Shown: one piece after another, positions 45,063 to 57,499 of the stretch
Position numbering within the stretch: the first letter of the stretch is position 1
How the letters are laid out: each line of letters starts with the position of its first letter
From: Bryoerythrophyllum caledonicum
Taxonomy: Eukaryota; Streptophyta; Bryopsida; Pottiales; Pottiaceae
Assembly: GCA_963971425.1 (NCBI GenBank)
Contig: OZ020516.1
Location: 16,294,593-16,358,592, forward strand
Direction: 5' to 3'
DNA: 64,000 nucleotides
The notes under the pieces: model-generated
The model's database searches: none
Told to the model about the DNA's origin: nothing
Seen by the model: the letters and a program-made list of their open reading frames with translations, nothing else
Program-made: the position numbers and the translations under genes

Positions 45063-46415
45063 CATTACATGTATAGTACCCTCACACAAGTATACGTGCA
45101 TTTTGCTTTTACAGTTTCCACACTACATTGCTACCAACTTTGGCACCGTCCTGAGGGCTAAACATTTGTCAATTTACCATGAAATTTTTGGCACAAGATC
45201 ACTTCTATGTTGAAAACATGTGCGCAAAATTTCAAGGCCAAAACATTTATACAAAAAAAGATATCCAAGATTTATCAACATGGGGTAGCTGTAAGAAAAG
45301 TTTCATAGCTGCCAACTTTGACACCCTTCCAAGGATTGAAAGAATTTTTTTGGCCCATGTAATTTTTAGCATGAGATGACCTCTATGTTGATTACATGTG
45401 TGAAAAATTTCAAGTCCAAAAGATCCACACAATGAAAACTACATCAAAAGCTAGCAAAATGTGTAGTTGTGAGAAACATTTCACTCCTAGCCAACTTTGA
45501 CACACTCCCAAGGATTGGATTTTTAGGTATTTTCCCATGAATTTTTTTGACATGAGACAATCTCTATGTTGATCACATGCGTGCCAAATTTGAAGGCCAA
45601 AATATCTACATATCAAAAGATTTTTGAAATCTACCAACATGTATAGTTGTGAGAAACATTTCACTCCTGCCAACTTTGACACCCTCCTCTGGATTCAATT
45701 TTTTATTTTTCCAAATGATAGTCTCGTCATATGAACATATCTATGTTGGTTATACATGTGCTTCATTTCAAGTCCGAAAGACCCACAAAAGAAAAGAAAC
45801 AAATCTAAATCTACCAACATGTGTAGTTGTGAGAAACAATCAGCGAAACCATTTCACTATTGTCAACTTTGGCACCCTCCCTAGGTCGGAAAAATTGTTA
45901 ATTGACCATGAATTTTTGGCACAAGATCACATTCATGTTGATAACATGTGTGCCAAAAATCAAGGCCAGAAGATGAATACAAGAAACCATCTTTAAAATC
46001 TACCAAAATATGTAGCTACGAGAAACAATTTTGAACATCCTTTTTTCTATTCATCATGTGGCCTTGGAATTTGGCACACTTATTATAAACATAGAGGTGG
46101 TGTCATGCTAAAATTCCATGGGCAAAAAAAATTCTTTCAATCCTTGGGAGGGTGTCAAAGTTGGTTAGTTGTGAATGGTTCACAACTACACATCTTGGTA
46201 GATTTTTAATATCTTTTTTTGTATTCATCTTCTGGCCTTGAAATTTGGCACACATGTTGTCAACATAAAGGTGATCTTGTGCAAAAAATGTCATGGTAAA
46301 TTGACAATTTTTCAGCCCTCAGGAGGGTGCCAAAGTTGGCAGCAGTGTAGTGTGGAAACATACAAAATCAAAAAAGTACGTATATTTGTGTGAGGGTATT
46401 GTACATTACATATAC
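45063..46415. repeat. Array of about 179-bp units ending in an inverted repeat
   Basis: The word CCAACTTTG (once TCAACTTTG) recurs at 45,134, 45,312, 45,491, 45,670 and 45,863: five direct units 178-193 bp apart. Two inverted units follow, with CAAAGTTGG at 46,156 and 46,331. Outer arms are inverted over about 330 bp, including TACCCTCACACAAGTATACG near 45,075 and its inverse near 46,385. The structure resembles a foldback element or a MITE with amplified internal repeats, inverted about 46,030. Frames inside it are artefacts. No protein domain is present. Confidence 0.75.
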
Positions 46416-48590
46416 AATCTCTGTTGATCTCCATGTTTTCATCTTGTGAAATTAGCATATGAAACCCTTACATTATTTCATTCTTATATAACCCTCATGT
46501 CATATCTATGACATCAATGACATTGGGTAAGGTTTTTAAGTTTATATAGCCCCTAAAGGACCAACTATACCCAAAGGGCACACATAGGATTTTGGGCATG
46601 TACCTAAATTTTTTCATTATCTCAAGAATTTAAAATCCAAGCTTTAGAAGACTTTTCAAATATATGTAAAAGTCTTATTATTTATTTTAAAAACTAATTT
46701 AGGTCCTACATCATCTAAAAACAAATCCAAACAATCTCCTTTCATGGTTCTTTATTGCAAGGTTCAAGAAAATGGAATTTATGAAACATTAATATTGAAG
46801 AAAATTGGTATTGAACAAAGTATGCATGTCATGATTTGTTTTTTTCAAATATTCCAAATGAGGTTTAAAAAAATACAAATGGTGCATTACCTTTTTGGAT
46901 TAATTCAAGTTCTAAACATAACTGGTAAGATATCTATGTGGAGAATAATTTATCTACCTATATAATAGGCGATAGGCTATCCGTCCGCCGCTCCCGGCCA
47001 CGTGACCTATGGAATTGCCATTTGAATCAAATGTACCTGTTGAATTGAATGTGAACTTTGAAAGAATCCTCCATATGTGTCATTTTGAGGAATCCTTTAA
47101 AATGCCCTTTGGAGGAATCTTTAATAGTGCCCTTTGGAGGAATCCTTTATAGTGACATTTTATTCAAATTTGGCTTATTGAGTTTTAAAATTATATATGT
47201 ATCAAAAATAGAAAAATAAAACCATAATTTCCAACATATTGAAACTACACAATATACTACCTCGGGTACATAAAATAAATGATAGTTATCTAAAGACAAT
47301 AACACGTATATGAAATAAATAATGGGTATTTAAAGTGAATAGTAGGTATATATAGTACATAATGCATATATAATGGGTGAATTTTATTTTTGCATTTACA
47401 TTTTTGCATTTACATACTTGAGTTCATGTGAACTTTTTACTACACAAATTAGACAAGTAGGACCATTTTTTCCAACAGGTTTTACTACATTTTTACACTT
47501 GATGTAAAATGTATAGATTTTGAAAGGTGATTATGGCCAAAAATGCATGGAGGACCTTATAACAATAAGTAGATGGGAGATATCCATCCTTTGTTCAAAT
47601 AAATCAAAAACTACTTTGGAAAATGATTTTTCATCTACAAAGAGTTGGCGCATTGAAGAAATTAAAAGGAAAAGACAAGATGATATTGGCAAAAAGCAGG
47701 AAGAAAATTAAAAAAACAACTTACATAGATGGTACATGTTTTATCTAGAATAGTTGCTTTTGAGTTTGACCTTATATTTGGACAACAATTGTTGTCAAGG
47801 TATATTTTATTTTAGTTTTTATTTTTATTTTTATATAGACATCTTTTGAGATTTCTTTTACACACTCGTCTAATATGCAAAAAACATTTCATTTCTATTA
47901 ATGGGGTCAATTATTGTCCAGACAAAAAAACAATGTTCTAAAGTTTCATACTAATATTTTTTTCAAATTATGTGTTATTTTTCATATTTCATTTTTAAAA
48001 TGATTGTATTGAAAATATTTAATACCAACTTCATGTTGTCTTTTTACAATATGATCTCAAGAAGGATTGAAACAATATTGATTTTATGTCAATATTGATA
48101 TGGAATGCGATTTATGACCCATATGGAATCAATATGACCATAAGAAACATATATTTCTGATATATTCTACATATGAACAAAATTGCCTTCTATTTTCCTC
48201 ATGTACTTTTGGTAAATAAATTTTGAACAACCAAATCGAATTTTTTTTGTAGTATAAAAATTATAAAGTAGAACCTACAGTAAGCACATAGATGTGTTGT
48301 TACCTAGTCTAATGTCAGCATCAACAAGCCTTATGTGGTAATTGAAAAAAAGGCAAGCAAATAATTAAGAGGTTTGAAACAAATCAATGATAGCATGGTT
48401 GTGTGTGCTAACAACATGTATATTGTATTCATGTTAAATTTTTACCACACAAACTAGACAAGTAGGGGCTTTTTTCCCAACAACTCTTACCGTACTACAT
48501 TTGGACATTTGATGCAAAAGATATAAATTTTTGTAGTTCAACGGAGCCCATAATGTTACATGTCCATGGGGACCATTAGATATTGTGGTT
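46416..48590. other. AT-rich interior with fragmentary repeat ends
   Basis: GCCCCTAAAGGACCAACTAT at about 46,542 looks like a lone left terminus of the TTAA MITE family without a partner. Around 47,085-47,155 a word of the type TGCCCTTTGGAGGAATCC is repeated three to four times. I see no gene. Confidence 0.4.
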
Positions 48591-49280
48591 TCCATTGGCT
48601 AGCATAAACTTTCTTGGTGGTGAAGTTCACCGGTGGTCTTCACCTTATGAAGTTGGCCGGTGGACTTCACCGTTGGGTGTTTACACTACTAACCGGTCAA
48701 GACTTCTTCATGCATTACTTTATTCTTTTTTTGTCTTGTCCAACATCCACCGCTCCCCTCAAATAACCATGTCTTGGCCGAGACTTCTTGATCGGCCGGT
48801 GGAGTTCTGCACCATAGTGTAAAACCCCCCTAAGATTATACTCGGGGCCAATTCCCCCATATGTAAAGCCCTTGGAGCCAAGAAGTCGGCCGACTTAATA
48901 AATGTAGAGAATTTCAACCATAAATGAAGAGAAGACGAGGCCAGTAGAGCCGTTCAGATTTCTCTAAATCCAACGGGTCTGATTTGTTGAAAAATATTAT
49001 ATATTTTTTTTTAAAAGTTTTTTTTATTGAAATCTGACAATGGCCCCTAGGCCAAGAATTGGCCTTCTGTTCTTGGTGCACCCAAGTCACCATGCTCACG
49101 CCATGCTCGGGCCATGTCAGATCATTGTTTTTTAGAATAAAAAATTCTGACAACCAAGTTGGCCTGGCCTCTAGGTGTAAAGGGCTTTGGGCCAATTTTA
49201 GCCTCTCCGCCAATCCGAAGTGAGGATTTCAGGCCTCTTACACAACGAATTGGCCCGGCCTCTAAGTGTAAAACAACCCT
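48591..49280. repeat. Cluster of degenerate Tourist-like termini
   Basis: Several terminus-like words related to the MITE at 43,185 occur: GTGTTTACACTACTAACCGG (about 48,677), ATAGTGTAAAACCCCCCTAA (about 48,813), GGCCTCTAGGTGTAAAGGGC (about 49,167) and GGCCTCTAAGTGTAAAACAA (about 49,248). They suggest overlapping or nested remains of PIF/Harbinger-type MITEs. I could not pair them into one element with matching duplications. Confidence 0.4.
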
Positions 49281-49423
49281 TAGTTTCAAGGCTCAGCTAA
49301 GGCTCTAGACTCAAGATTCCGTGTTTGATTTTTTTTAGCCTCTCCTACTGCCAGCTACTAACTGGCATTTCCAATCCAACCTCATTTGCCAATTTGCTAA
49401 AACTACATGTAGTTTCGCCTATT

Positions 49424-50375
49424 TTAACCCCTAAGGTACTGTGACAATTTTACACCAAAAACACTTCAAAATTGTTGGATTCTAGTGCAATGAACAAAGA
49501 AGGAAACCAAAACTTCGATTTCTAGTTCTGACCGTAGGATCTCAATAAAGACTTATTGAGTAACATACTCACAAAATTTCATAAAGTTTGACCGCATGGA
49601 TTGAAAGATTATAGTGTTTGAAGTCAAGCAAATGGTTCATTTTCTTCCCTGCGTTCAGTGGATCAGCAGACTTTGACTTCACTTGCTGTCAAATTTTTGC
49701 ACTACACAAGGTCAAAATCCATTACCATCTTGTTAAGCATGATGTTAGTTCCTTGTACACCAATTTTTAGAGGTAGAGGACGGGTGTAGCATATTCAAAA
49801 CAGCTGTGCAAGGAGTGGAGGTTCAAAATTTGTTAATTCACACTTTATTTTTTTGTGAACTTAATATGTTTTAGATTGATAATACGCATGGTCAATAAGA
49901 AGGTCTACACCACATATTGTTGTGGAAAAAATAAAAAGTGAAAAATATAAAGATGTCTAGGTTTTATGTGGAAAAGAAGAAGTTTTTTTGGTACCTTGCC
50001 CGACAATGTGTGACAATGGGTGAAAATAATTGACTTGGGTTGGTATGCTATTTTTCACTAAAGACAAGAGATTTTCTTTGACAATATGAAAGGAGACAAT
50101 ATGACTTGCAAGTATTGAAAATCTCACATTCAATAGAGTGTCGTAGCAAAAGTTTTTGGAGGTGCCTGAGGTGCCCACTCTCCCCATTTGAAACTCAATA
50201 CCCTATAACTTTTTCATCAAATGTCCAATATAGGAAAAAATTGTTTTCCCACTAAGGTCTTGGTAATGCCTTTTTATAGAAAAAATTCAAAGAGGAATGT
50301 TGGAAATTGACACCATAGGAACTTGACGGAACTTTCAAAAAGCCCATTTTTGACACTTGGTCCTTTAGGGGTTAA
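49424..50375. mobile_element. MITE C: TTAA target, CCCCTAAGG termini
   Basis: TTAA at 49,424-49,427 and 50,372-50,375 encloses 944 bp. Left end CCCCTAAGGTACTGTGAC; right end, reverse complemented, CCCCTAAAGGACCAAGTG. Interior homology with MITE B includes GTGTAGCATATTCAAAACAG and GTGCAAGGAGTGGAGGTTCA. Non-coding. Confidence 0.72.
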
Positions 50376-51975
50376 TTGAATTAAATGGAGTCAAATGTCA
50401 TGATCATCTATTTTGCAATTTCAGATGTGAATAATGAATTGTGGAATTGACATTGACTTGGTGAAATGGCATCAAACTAAGCCACACTAAATTTGGTGCA
50501 GTGTGACTGCACAATGAGAAACTGTCACAGAAGACCACGTTTCAAGGAACGCAATTTGAGCTGGTAGTCGAGATGGGGTATTGTGTAATTGCAACATAGG
50601 CCCGCTCGAGGTTACACTCTTAGGGTCCAACGAACTCCACCCTTGATTATCCTCTGTTCTACTAGTGTAGCACCTCTAGCGCATGGTATTTTATGCTTCA
50701 TGTCTGTATTGTCTTATTGATAACTTATTATCCTTTCTATTGAACGTATCCTACTGCGGTTCTTATTAGGGTTTCTTCCATTGCCAATACTTATCACTTG
50801 CCGCAACACAGACGAGCATACTTACTCAACTGTCTTGTTGGATTCTGTACAAATCATTTCTTAGAGTGAGTGACTTCAGGATAATATTCTGGGAAGATTT
50901 ATGATTTCTAACCTTGACAGTTTGCACTGACCATTTCCGAATTGCAACCTTACTAATTCCTCGTACGTTCTTTTCTCAACTCCCGCTGCTGTTTACTTAT
51001 TATTTTGGCTTATTTTTGTCTTTGCTTAGACGGTTAAAAGGACACACCGATTTTGGAATTCTTTACACTAAAATTTATCACATGTTATTACACATGCTTT
51101 TCTTGCACAAAACCTAAACCACACCTAGGTCCTATATAACTTGTCGCCCCAGCTATCCAACCACCTCAAAATTGTTCAATTAAGGTTTAAGGTTTAATTG
51201 GGAAAAAGCAGAGAGGTTCTTGCAAAATAAACCTAAGCGAGTACAATATAGAGCACTACGTTGAGAGGTAGTACTCATGAATTCACTATGTAGATTCTAG
51301 AGAGTTTCATGATCAAAACTGCACAAATTAAACTATGTATTTGGAATGTGCTCTCATAGAAATGGTGATTGTGAAATACGTACAAGTTATGCGGAGTCCT
51401 TTTGAATTTTAGAATTCCCGAAGCCATCAGTAATCATAAGTTCATAACGCCCTCTCCTTGTTTTCTAGATAAGACCTCTATTTTTTCTATTTCCAACTTT
51501 GTAAATATCTTTAGTAAATAATTCCCTTCAACTACATACCAGCGATAGTTGGTTCAATATTTGTATGTAAATGAGCTTTGCGTCTACTGTTATTTATCAT
51601 ACAATATCATATTGTCCTGTTTAGTTTTTGTCACTTTCAGATTGGCTCGTATGTCTTCCACACAACCGAAAAGATCAGTACCTCATTCCATTATCCTATA
51701 CTATAACCTGTGATACAATATTCATTCCTTGTTCCTTTACAATTTTACATTTAGTCAGCTTCATCAACGACATCCTCTTCACCCTTATTCAGAGGTACGC
51801 ATCACTACACCCATATTTTGCAGCATTAGTAATCACTGTATACAAAATAACCTATATGGTAATCCAACGTGATTTTTGCCACCTTCAACTACTCATTACA
51901 TACTAATTGTCATGGCAACTACTTCCCATGTGTATGTATAGAATCGTTTCTAACTATACCATCACATTTTTTGGT
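50376..51975. other. 5' flank of the inner transposase gene
   Basis: No supported gene. Open frames of under 95 codons have no domain. The promoter and leader of the inner transposase should lie in its last part. Confidence 0.35.
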
Positions 51976-54900
51976 ATGCGGGCTATTAGCCATGGCGGAG
52001 GATCTTTTGTTGCCCTTGACGGACCCGTGTCGAATCCAGAGAAGACGGAGAGAATATGGGCTAGGGAGATGTGTTTAGCCATTGAAGAACAACTCCGCGA
52101 AGATCCATCACAACGTCGAGGGCTCAAAATATCTTGTCCTTGTCGGCTCTGCAATAGAGGTGCTCGAACTGGCAAATGTCCGGAGACTGTCTTGGGGCAC
52201 ATTGATGAAATTAGAGGTTGGGGACGACACCCTTCATGCTACGGCTCCATTCCAGTTACGTTCTGACCTTCTCTCACTCTTCTGCACCTTACCGCTTGTA
52301 TACTCTTCTTTTATTGCACTAGATTTTAATTCATATTATTATGATAGTCGTATACTCTTTATCAACAGTGCAGACTGGGAACGCTTATTTATAGAGCACT
52401 TCAAATAGTTTGCATAGCATTTCAAGAAGTACATACGGATTCAATTGAAATTTAAGTTTTAAATTTTTTCTCTGCAGGGCTTTCCCACTAATGACTCTGA
52501 CAATGAGTGGGATCAACATATCCTTAGGACATATGGAGAACTGGGTGCCTCTCACGACTATGGGCGCACTGCACAAATTGCAGAGGAGGACGATTATATT
52601 ATACAATGCGTGAATAACACCTTCGCAACGTATGATGATTTGTTTTCAGAAGATTTCAACGAGTCCCAGTCAAATCGAACGACAAACGGTGAAGGACAGT
52701 CGAATCCTCCTACACATGGTGAAAGACCCTCAGAGTCGCAACCTCCAAGACACGGTGAAGCCAAAAGCCCGCAGGCGAGGGGATTACGGGTGCCAATGCC
52801 TAGTGCAAGCGGGCCTCCATTGCCTCATGTCGAAAATTCAACAACAACTGGAAGTGGGATGCCCAATGCCACTACATCGCCAATGATAGATGAAGGGAAC
52901 TCCATAGACGATGACGACGATGATTTATATGAATATGCCTCGGATGACGTTCCGGTCAACTTCATGGATGAAAATGATGAAGACAACAACAATACAAACA
53001 CACCATATCCTCCTGGGGGTGAAGAGGTTTTGCTTGACTATGCCAGTACGCCACTCTACCTTAACTCTAAAATCTCGGTCTTAACAGCCGTGATTTTGAT
53101 ATTGAATCGCATGCGTATGTACGGTGCATCAACTGGATTGATAAACGAAATTTTTATCCTCTTAGGCAAGGTCATTTTGCCTGAGAGGAACGGCCTACCT
53201 ATTTCAGAATACGAAGCTTCTAAAATGATCAAAAAGCTAGGGTTGAATTATGATTCTATCGATGTTTGTCCAAATAAGTGCATTTTGTTCAGGGGGCGTC
53301 AGTACAAACATTTAGATAGTTGCCCGAAATGCGGTGCAGCCAGGAAAAAGAGATCAGGAAAAAGTTTAGTTTCTAGAAGAGTGCTACGATATTTTCCGTT
53401 GACTCCTAGAATCGTGCAGCTATTTCTCAGTCCAATACCAGCAGCTGCGATACTCTATGCGGCTTTGCACAAGAGCATTGATGGAAAAATGAGGAGTGTC
53501 GCTGACTCATTAGCTTGGGATCATGTTGACAACAAGTTTCCAGATTTTGCGGCTGAACCACGAAATCTACGATTAGCGTTAGCTACTGATGGGATTAATC
53601 CTTTTTCTGAGAAGCGCAGTACCTATGCAGTTTGGCCGGTAATCTCATTAAACCTCAATTTTGCCCCGTGGCTAACCTTTAAAAAGTATTTTGTTCTATT
53701 GTCGATGATTATTCCTGGGCCAAAAGCAGTCACGGGAGAAAAATTTGATATGTACTTAGAACCCTTGCTCGATGAGCTACAAAAACTATGGGCACAAGGT
53801 GTTCGCCTTAGAGATGCTTCTAGAGATCTGGCTGAATCAATTGCTATTGTGAAGGCCATGTTGCTATTCACTATCCATGACTACCCTGCGTACGGGATTG
53901 TTGTTGGGCTTGTTACGAAGGGGTATCCGGGATGTGTTTGTTGCGGGCCAAACAACATATCCCACAGATCAAGGACATTAAAGAAGAATGTATGGGACAA
54001 CCAACACAGGCTGTACTTACCACCACTACATTGGATGCGAGAGGAAGAGAATCTTTTTCGGGGTAGGAAGGAGACTCGACGCGCAAAGCCCCGTTTGACT
54101 GGAGCGCAGTCAAAACGTGCAGGACAAGAGCGGAAGAACTATCTCCTGGAAGGAGGAGTTGACGGGGGGGTACTAGACCCGCGTCGCCAACATGGAGTTT
54201 ATAGAGTTTCGGCCCTTTACTCTCTGCCATATTGGGAGGTCAGACATCTTTCACAATTTCTTGAATTTCTAAGTCACAACCTTTTCTATCAACTACAAAA
54301 CTTGGTAGGTATCTATATTAGTACTTAAAATGACTCCTAGTTCATTTTCTCAAATTCATATGGATCGACAACAGTGTAGATCCATGTCATTGCTTTGATC
54401 AAAATCATTTGTAAAGTCATGTTAGTATGCATGTTTTCCCAGTACTATTCGTTTCTTGCTGCAGGTAGAATAATGGATTTTATACCATTCCAGTTTAGTT
54501 TTGGTATTTATTGTTAATTTTTTACATCTTATTTACATCTATTGATGTAATTAGTGTAATTAATTTAATTCAAATCTGCTGAGTTCAACAGTGTAAAGAC
54601 TTTGATTTGTTGCAGGAATTGCTAATAAGGCATTCGCTTGACGCTATGCACGTGGAGAAGAACGTCTCTGCAAGCATCCTTGGTTTTGTACTCGGTGAAA
54701 AAGACACTATTGGAATACGACGGGACATGCACGAGATTGGAGCTTCAAGTAGTCCAACTGTACCACTGAATCCCCGCTTCCAACATACGCCGCATTTGCA
54801 TCTCCAGCCCATGGGAACAACGGGTACGTATTTTAAACCGCATGCCCCCTATAGTTTAACAGTGGCTGATCACGGGAGATTCATCAATCTAATATCCGGT

Positions 54901-55823
54901 GTGAGGACGCCAACACATTATGCTGGTCCGCTAGGAAAACATATTGGGAAAAAGAGGCTTGGGGGACTAAAAAGCCACGATTATCACGTCCTCATCCAAC
55001 AAATCATTCCAGCAACCATACGGAAGTTCCTACACCCAGCTGCAAGAGATGCTATTATACGCGTTGGTAATGTGTTCAAGCGCATATGTGCAAAGGTCAT
55101 TAGAAGAGATGAGGTGGATGATCTCTTCACTTACACAGCAGAAACGCTTTGTTTGCTTGAGATCTGGTTTCCACCAGGGTTTTTTGATATCATGCCCCAC
55201 CTCATGATACACCTTGTTGAAGAAATAAAACTCCTTGGTCCTGTCCATAGCAGGTGGTGTTATGGAGTAGAGAGATATTTGTACATCCTTAAGCGGTCTG
55301 TTCGTAATAGATTTCGCCCTGAAGCCTGTATGGCAACAGGATATGTGATGGACGAGGCCTTGAGTTATGTGACGGATTACACTGAGCTATCCCCTTACCT
55401 TAGAAGACAAATTTGGGATGTTGAAGAGGATGTAAAGGTATCGGGCGAAAAACTCGAGGGAGGCATGAAGAAAATAAGACTAAATGAACACGAACGTCGA
55501 GTAATACATAACTATGTATTATGGAACTCCACACCGTCTGAAGAGTTAAGAAGGTACCATGTCGTAACTCTTGTATTTCCACTAAGAATCTAGTTTGTCT
55601 ATGATGTATGATTTGGTAAATTTTACCCAATGTGCTATTTATTGTGGCACTCAACATATGTTTGTTTTCGTTCAAAATATCTTACTACTCTGATATAATA
55701 AGTAGTTGTTCAATGCATGTGATATTTGTACCATGCAGTGTACATAGTCGCAGAGGTTATTTTATATGTTCCAGAACTTATATGCAATGGTCATGTTATG
55801 GCAGGCAGTTCATGGAATCATGA
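51976..55823 (+). CDS. TNP2-family transposase of the inner EnSpm-type element (four exons)
   Basis: Exons 51,976-52,254; 52,478-54,238; 54,616-55,553; 55,739-55,823, with GT/AG borders, give about 1,020 residues without a stop. Order: N-terminal Cys cluster ISCPCRLCNRGARTGKCPE; Asp/Glu-rich linker (about residues 200-250); TNP2 core with TPLYLNSKISVLTAVILILN, DVCPNKCILFRG, SCPKCG, LALATDGINPFSEK, FTIHDYPAYGIVVG and GYPGCVCCGPN; LDAMHVEKNVSASILGF; DUF4218 (PATIRKFLHPAARDAIIRVG, FPPGFFDIMPHLMIHLVEEI, VRNRFRPEACMATGYVM). The same D...D...E pattern is visible as in the outer transposase, but many positions differ, so the two are separate lineages. No DUF4216 region is found. The last exon is the weakest call. 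The start is the first ATG of the open frame ahead of the Cys cluster. Confidence 0.83.
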
Positions 55824-55879
55824 GTCATTTTTTGTATTGTTTGTTCTATTCTGTAATTACTATTTTCAAAAATGTGGAG

Positions 55880-56221
55880 AAGGCACCTCGGTCGAGACGC
55901 CTAATTGATCAAGACAACAATGATGGCATGTCAGATGATGCAGAGCACGTGTTTTGTGCAATAGGAAGTTCTAGTCGGCCTCAAACCGGAGCACAAAATG
56001 AGCGTGAGTCGGATGAATATAGACGTACATATCACGTAGATGAAACGATTCAAACTACCGGCCTTAACATTCCAGAGTACAACGTGGAAGCAACTCTTCG
56101 AAACACAGAAGCTGCGGATGACCTGCTTGCGTGGTTGGACGTCAAGTATGAGGATGATGATGACAACAGTGCGGAAGACAGGGAAGTAGAAGGAGTTCCC
56201 AAATTACCGGAAGAGCAATGA
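55880..56221 (+). CDS. Acidic C-terminal-like ORF after the inner transposase
   Basis: From about 55,880 the frame reads EKAPRSRRLIDQDNNDGMSD, then TTGLNIPEYNVEATLRNTEA, and ends in the acidic tail DDDDNSAEDREVEGVPKLPE. It follows the transposase by under 100 bases on the same strand. It could be an alternative last exon of the transposase or a separate short product. No domain is recognised. Confidence 0.4.
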   Translation, partial: KAPRSRRLIDQDNNDGMSDDAEHVFCAIGSSSRPQTGAQNERESDEYRRTYHVDETIQTTGLNIPEYNVEATLRNTEAADDLLAWLDVKYEDDDDNSAEDREVEGVPKLPEEQ

Positions 56222-56795
56222 AGGTGAATCATTCAAGCCTTCCTGAAGCTTTTCGTTCTGAGGTGTTTCAGAGATATGTGTTATGAATGCAAGGATTTTT
56301 AGTACGGGCTGAGTTGTATAGCAAGTCATTGTAAAAAAATAGATAGGTAATGACAGCAAAAAAAAGGGAGGAGATGTGTGTATATTGAGGAAAAAATTGA
56401 AAAAAATTAGGTAACGGACGCTTATCTATGATAATGTGACTCAATGTTGGTAGAGAGTGTAGGGGCAGTGTGCCAATGCCGGTGTGATATGTGGTTGCTG
56501 TGGATAGAGAGTACGAGGCAGAAGCTTGAAAACCTCAATTGTGGTGAGTTCACATAGCCTCGTGGAAAAGAAGATGAGGGATGACTTCTACATGGGGAAA
56601 ACAGAGTGGAAAATTCACAAAGCCATGGTGGAGAAGAAGATCTTCTTCACTTTGGCCATAGTAGACAGGATAGACCACGAATCACTAGTATGACTTGTAG
56701 TAATTCTTGTTATTAGTGAATGATGTGTGGAAGTGGTACTGCCGCTTTTGATGTCGTACTAAGAATATCAATAGTGAAATTGGATTGTTATGCAG

Positions 56796-57119
56796 GAGCT
56801 ACCTCGCATGTTTTTGAATAATCATGCTGAGGACATCTTCCAATATACTTCTATGGTGATGGATGAGGAAGGTGGATCGGAGTGGTCCTTGAATTTTGAT
56901 GTAGTTCTTGGTGACACATATGAGGGCGCGAAGACGAGCTGCGATGGATGGGGACTCTTCTTCTCCGAGTTGGACTTGAAGTCCAAGGACTTTCTGTTGT
57001 TTGAGATGATGGAGAGTGATGTCTTTCTCGTCAATTACTATGCTTGCAACGTGGGGCTAGAAGCATATTACGTTGCGAGATCTGCAACATCGATTGACAA
57101 ATTTTACAATTATCATTGA
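56796..57119 (+). pseudogene. B3 DNA-binding domain fragment
   Basis: An exon preceded by TTATGCAG encodes about 107 residues. ELPRMFLNNHAEDIFQYTSM, then GSEWSLNFDVVLG, then GWGLFFSELDLKSKDFLLFE and MMESDVFLVNYY follow the order of a plant B3 domain (IP..F at the start, the W..F....L..GD.L.FE core, then F.V). Downstream, broken frames contain LFGREVKVV and CVQMTRWVDFYLDIDFTMGD (about 57,340-57,470), which look like a second, decayed B3 unit. B3 proteins are plant transcription factors, and REM-type ones often have several B3 domains. Within the inner element it may be a captured host fragment, or the remnant of an element-encoded DNA-binding partner, since no TnpA-like gene is seen in this element. 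Confidence 0.6.
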
Positions 57120-57499
57120 TGACAGCAGGGGCTTCAAAAAAGTTGTCTATAAAAGTCACACTGGCAATTATGTAAGTGTGAAAATGGTACGTTGCATCTA
57201 ATGTTTTTTTTTCCAACTTAAATGAATGTGGTATTAGTAATTGAGCTTAGAAAAACCTATGTGCAGGATATACCAACAGCTTTTTGGCGACATAATTAGG
57301 TGGAGAATTTTAATCAAATTTGGTATTTGTTGGACAGGCCTCTATTTGGGAGAGAGGTCAAGGTAGTGAAGTAAGATAAAAGCAACTGCCAAACAACATG
57401 TGTGCAAATGACGAGATGGGTTGATTTTTACTTGGATATTGATTTCACAATGGGGGACGAGCTTATCTTCTCCATGACAACAATTCACATTCAAGGTAA

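Noticed and set aside
45063..46415. CRISPR array
   Set aside because: Units are about 179 bp and diverged, with inversion at one end. There are no short identical repeats with unique spacers, and the context is eukaryotic.
46953..46990. Helitron 5' terminus (TCTACCTATATAATAGGCG)
   Set aside because: It resembles a Helitron TC start next to A/T, but I found no CTRR 3' end with a preceding hairpin and no Rep/helicase frame.
51954..52202. Minus-strand frame opposite the first exon of the inner transposase
   Set aside because: It is a shadow of the plus-strand exon with its CPCRLC cluster.
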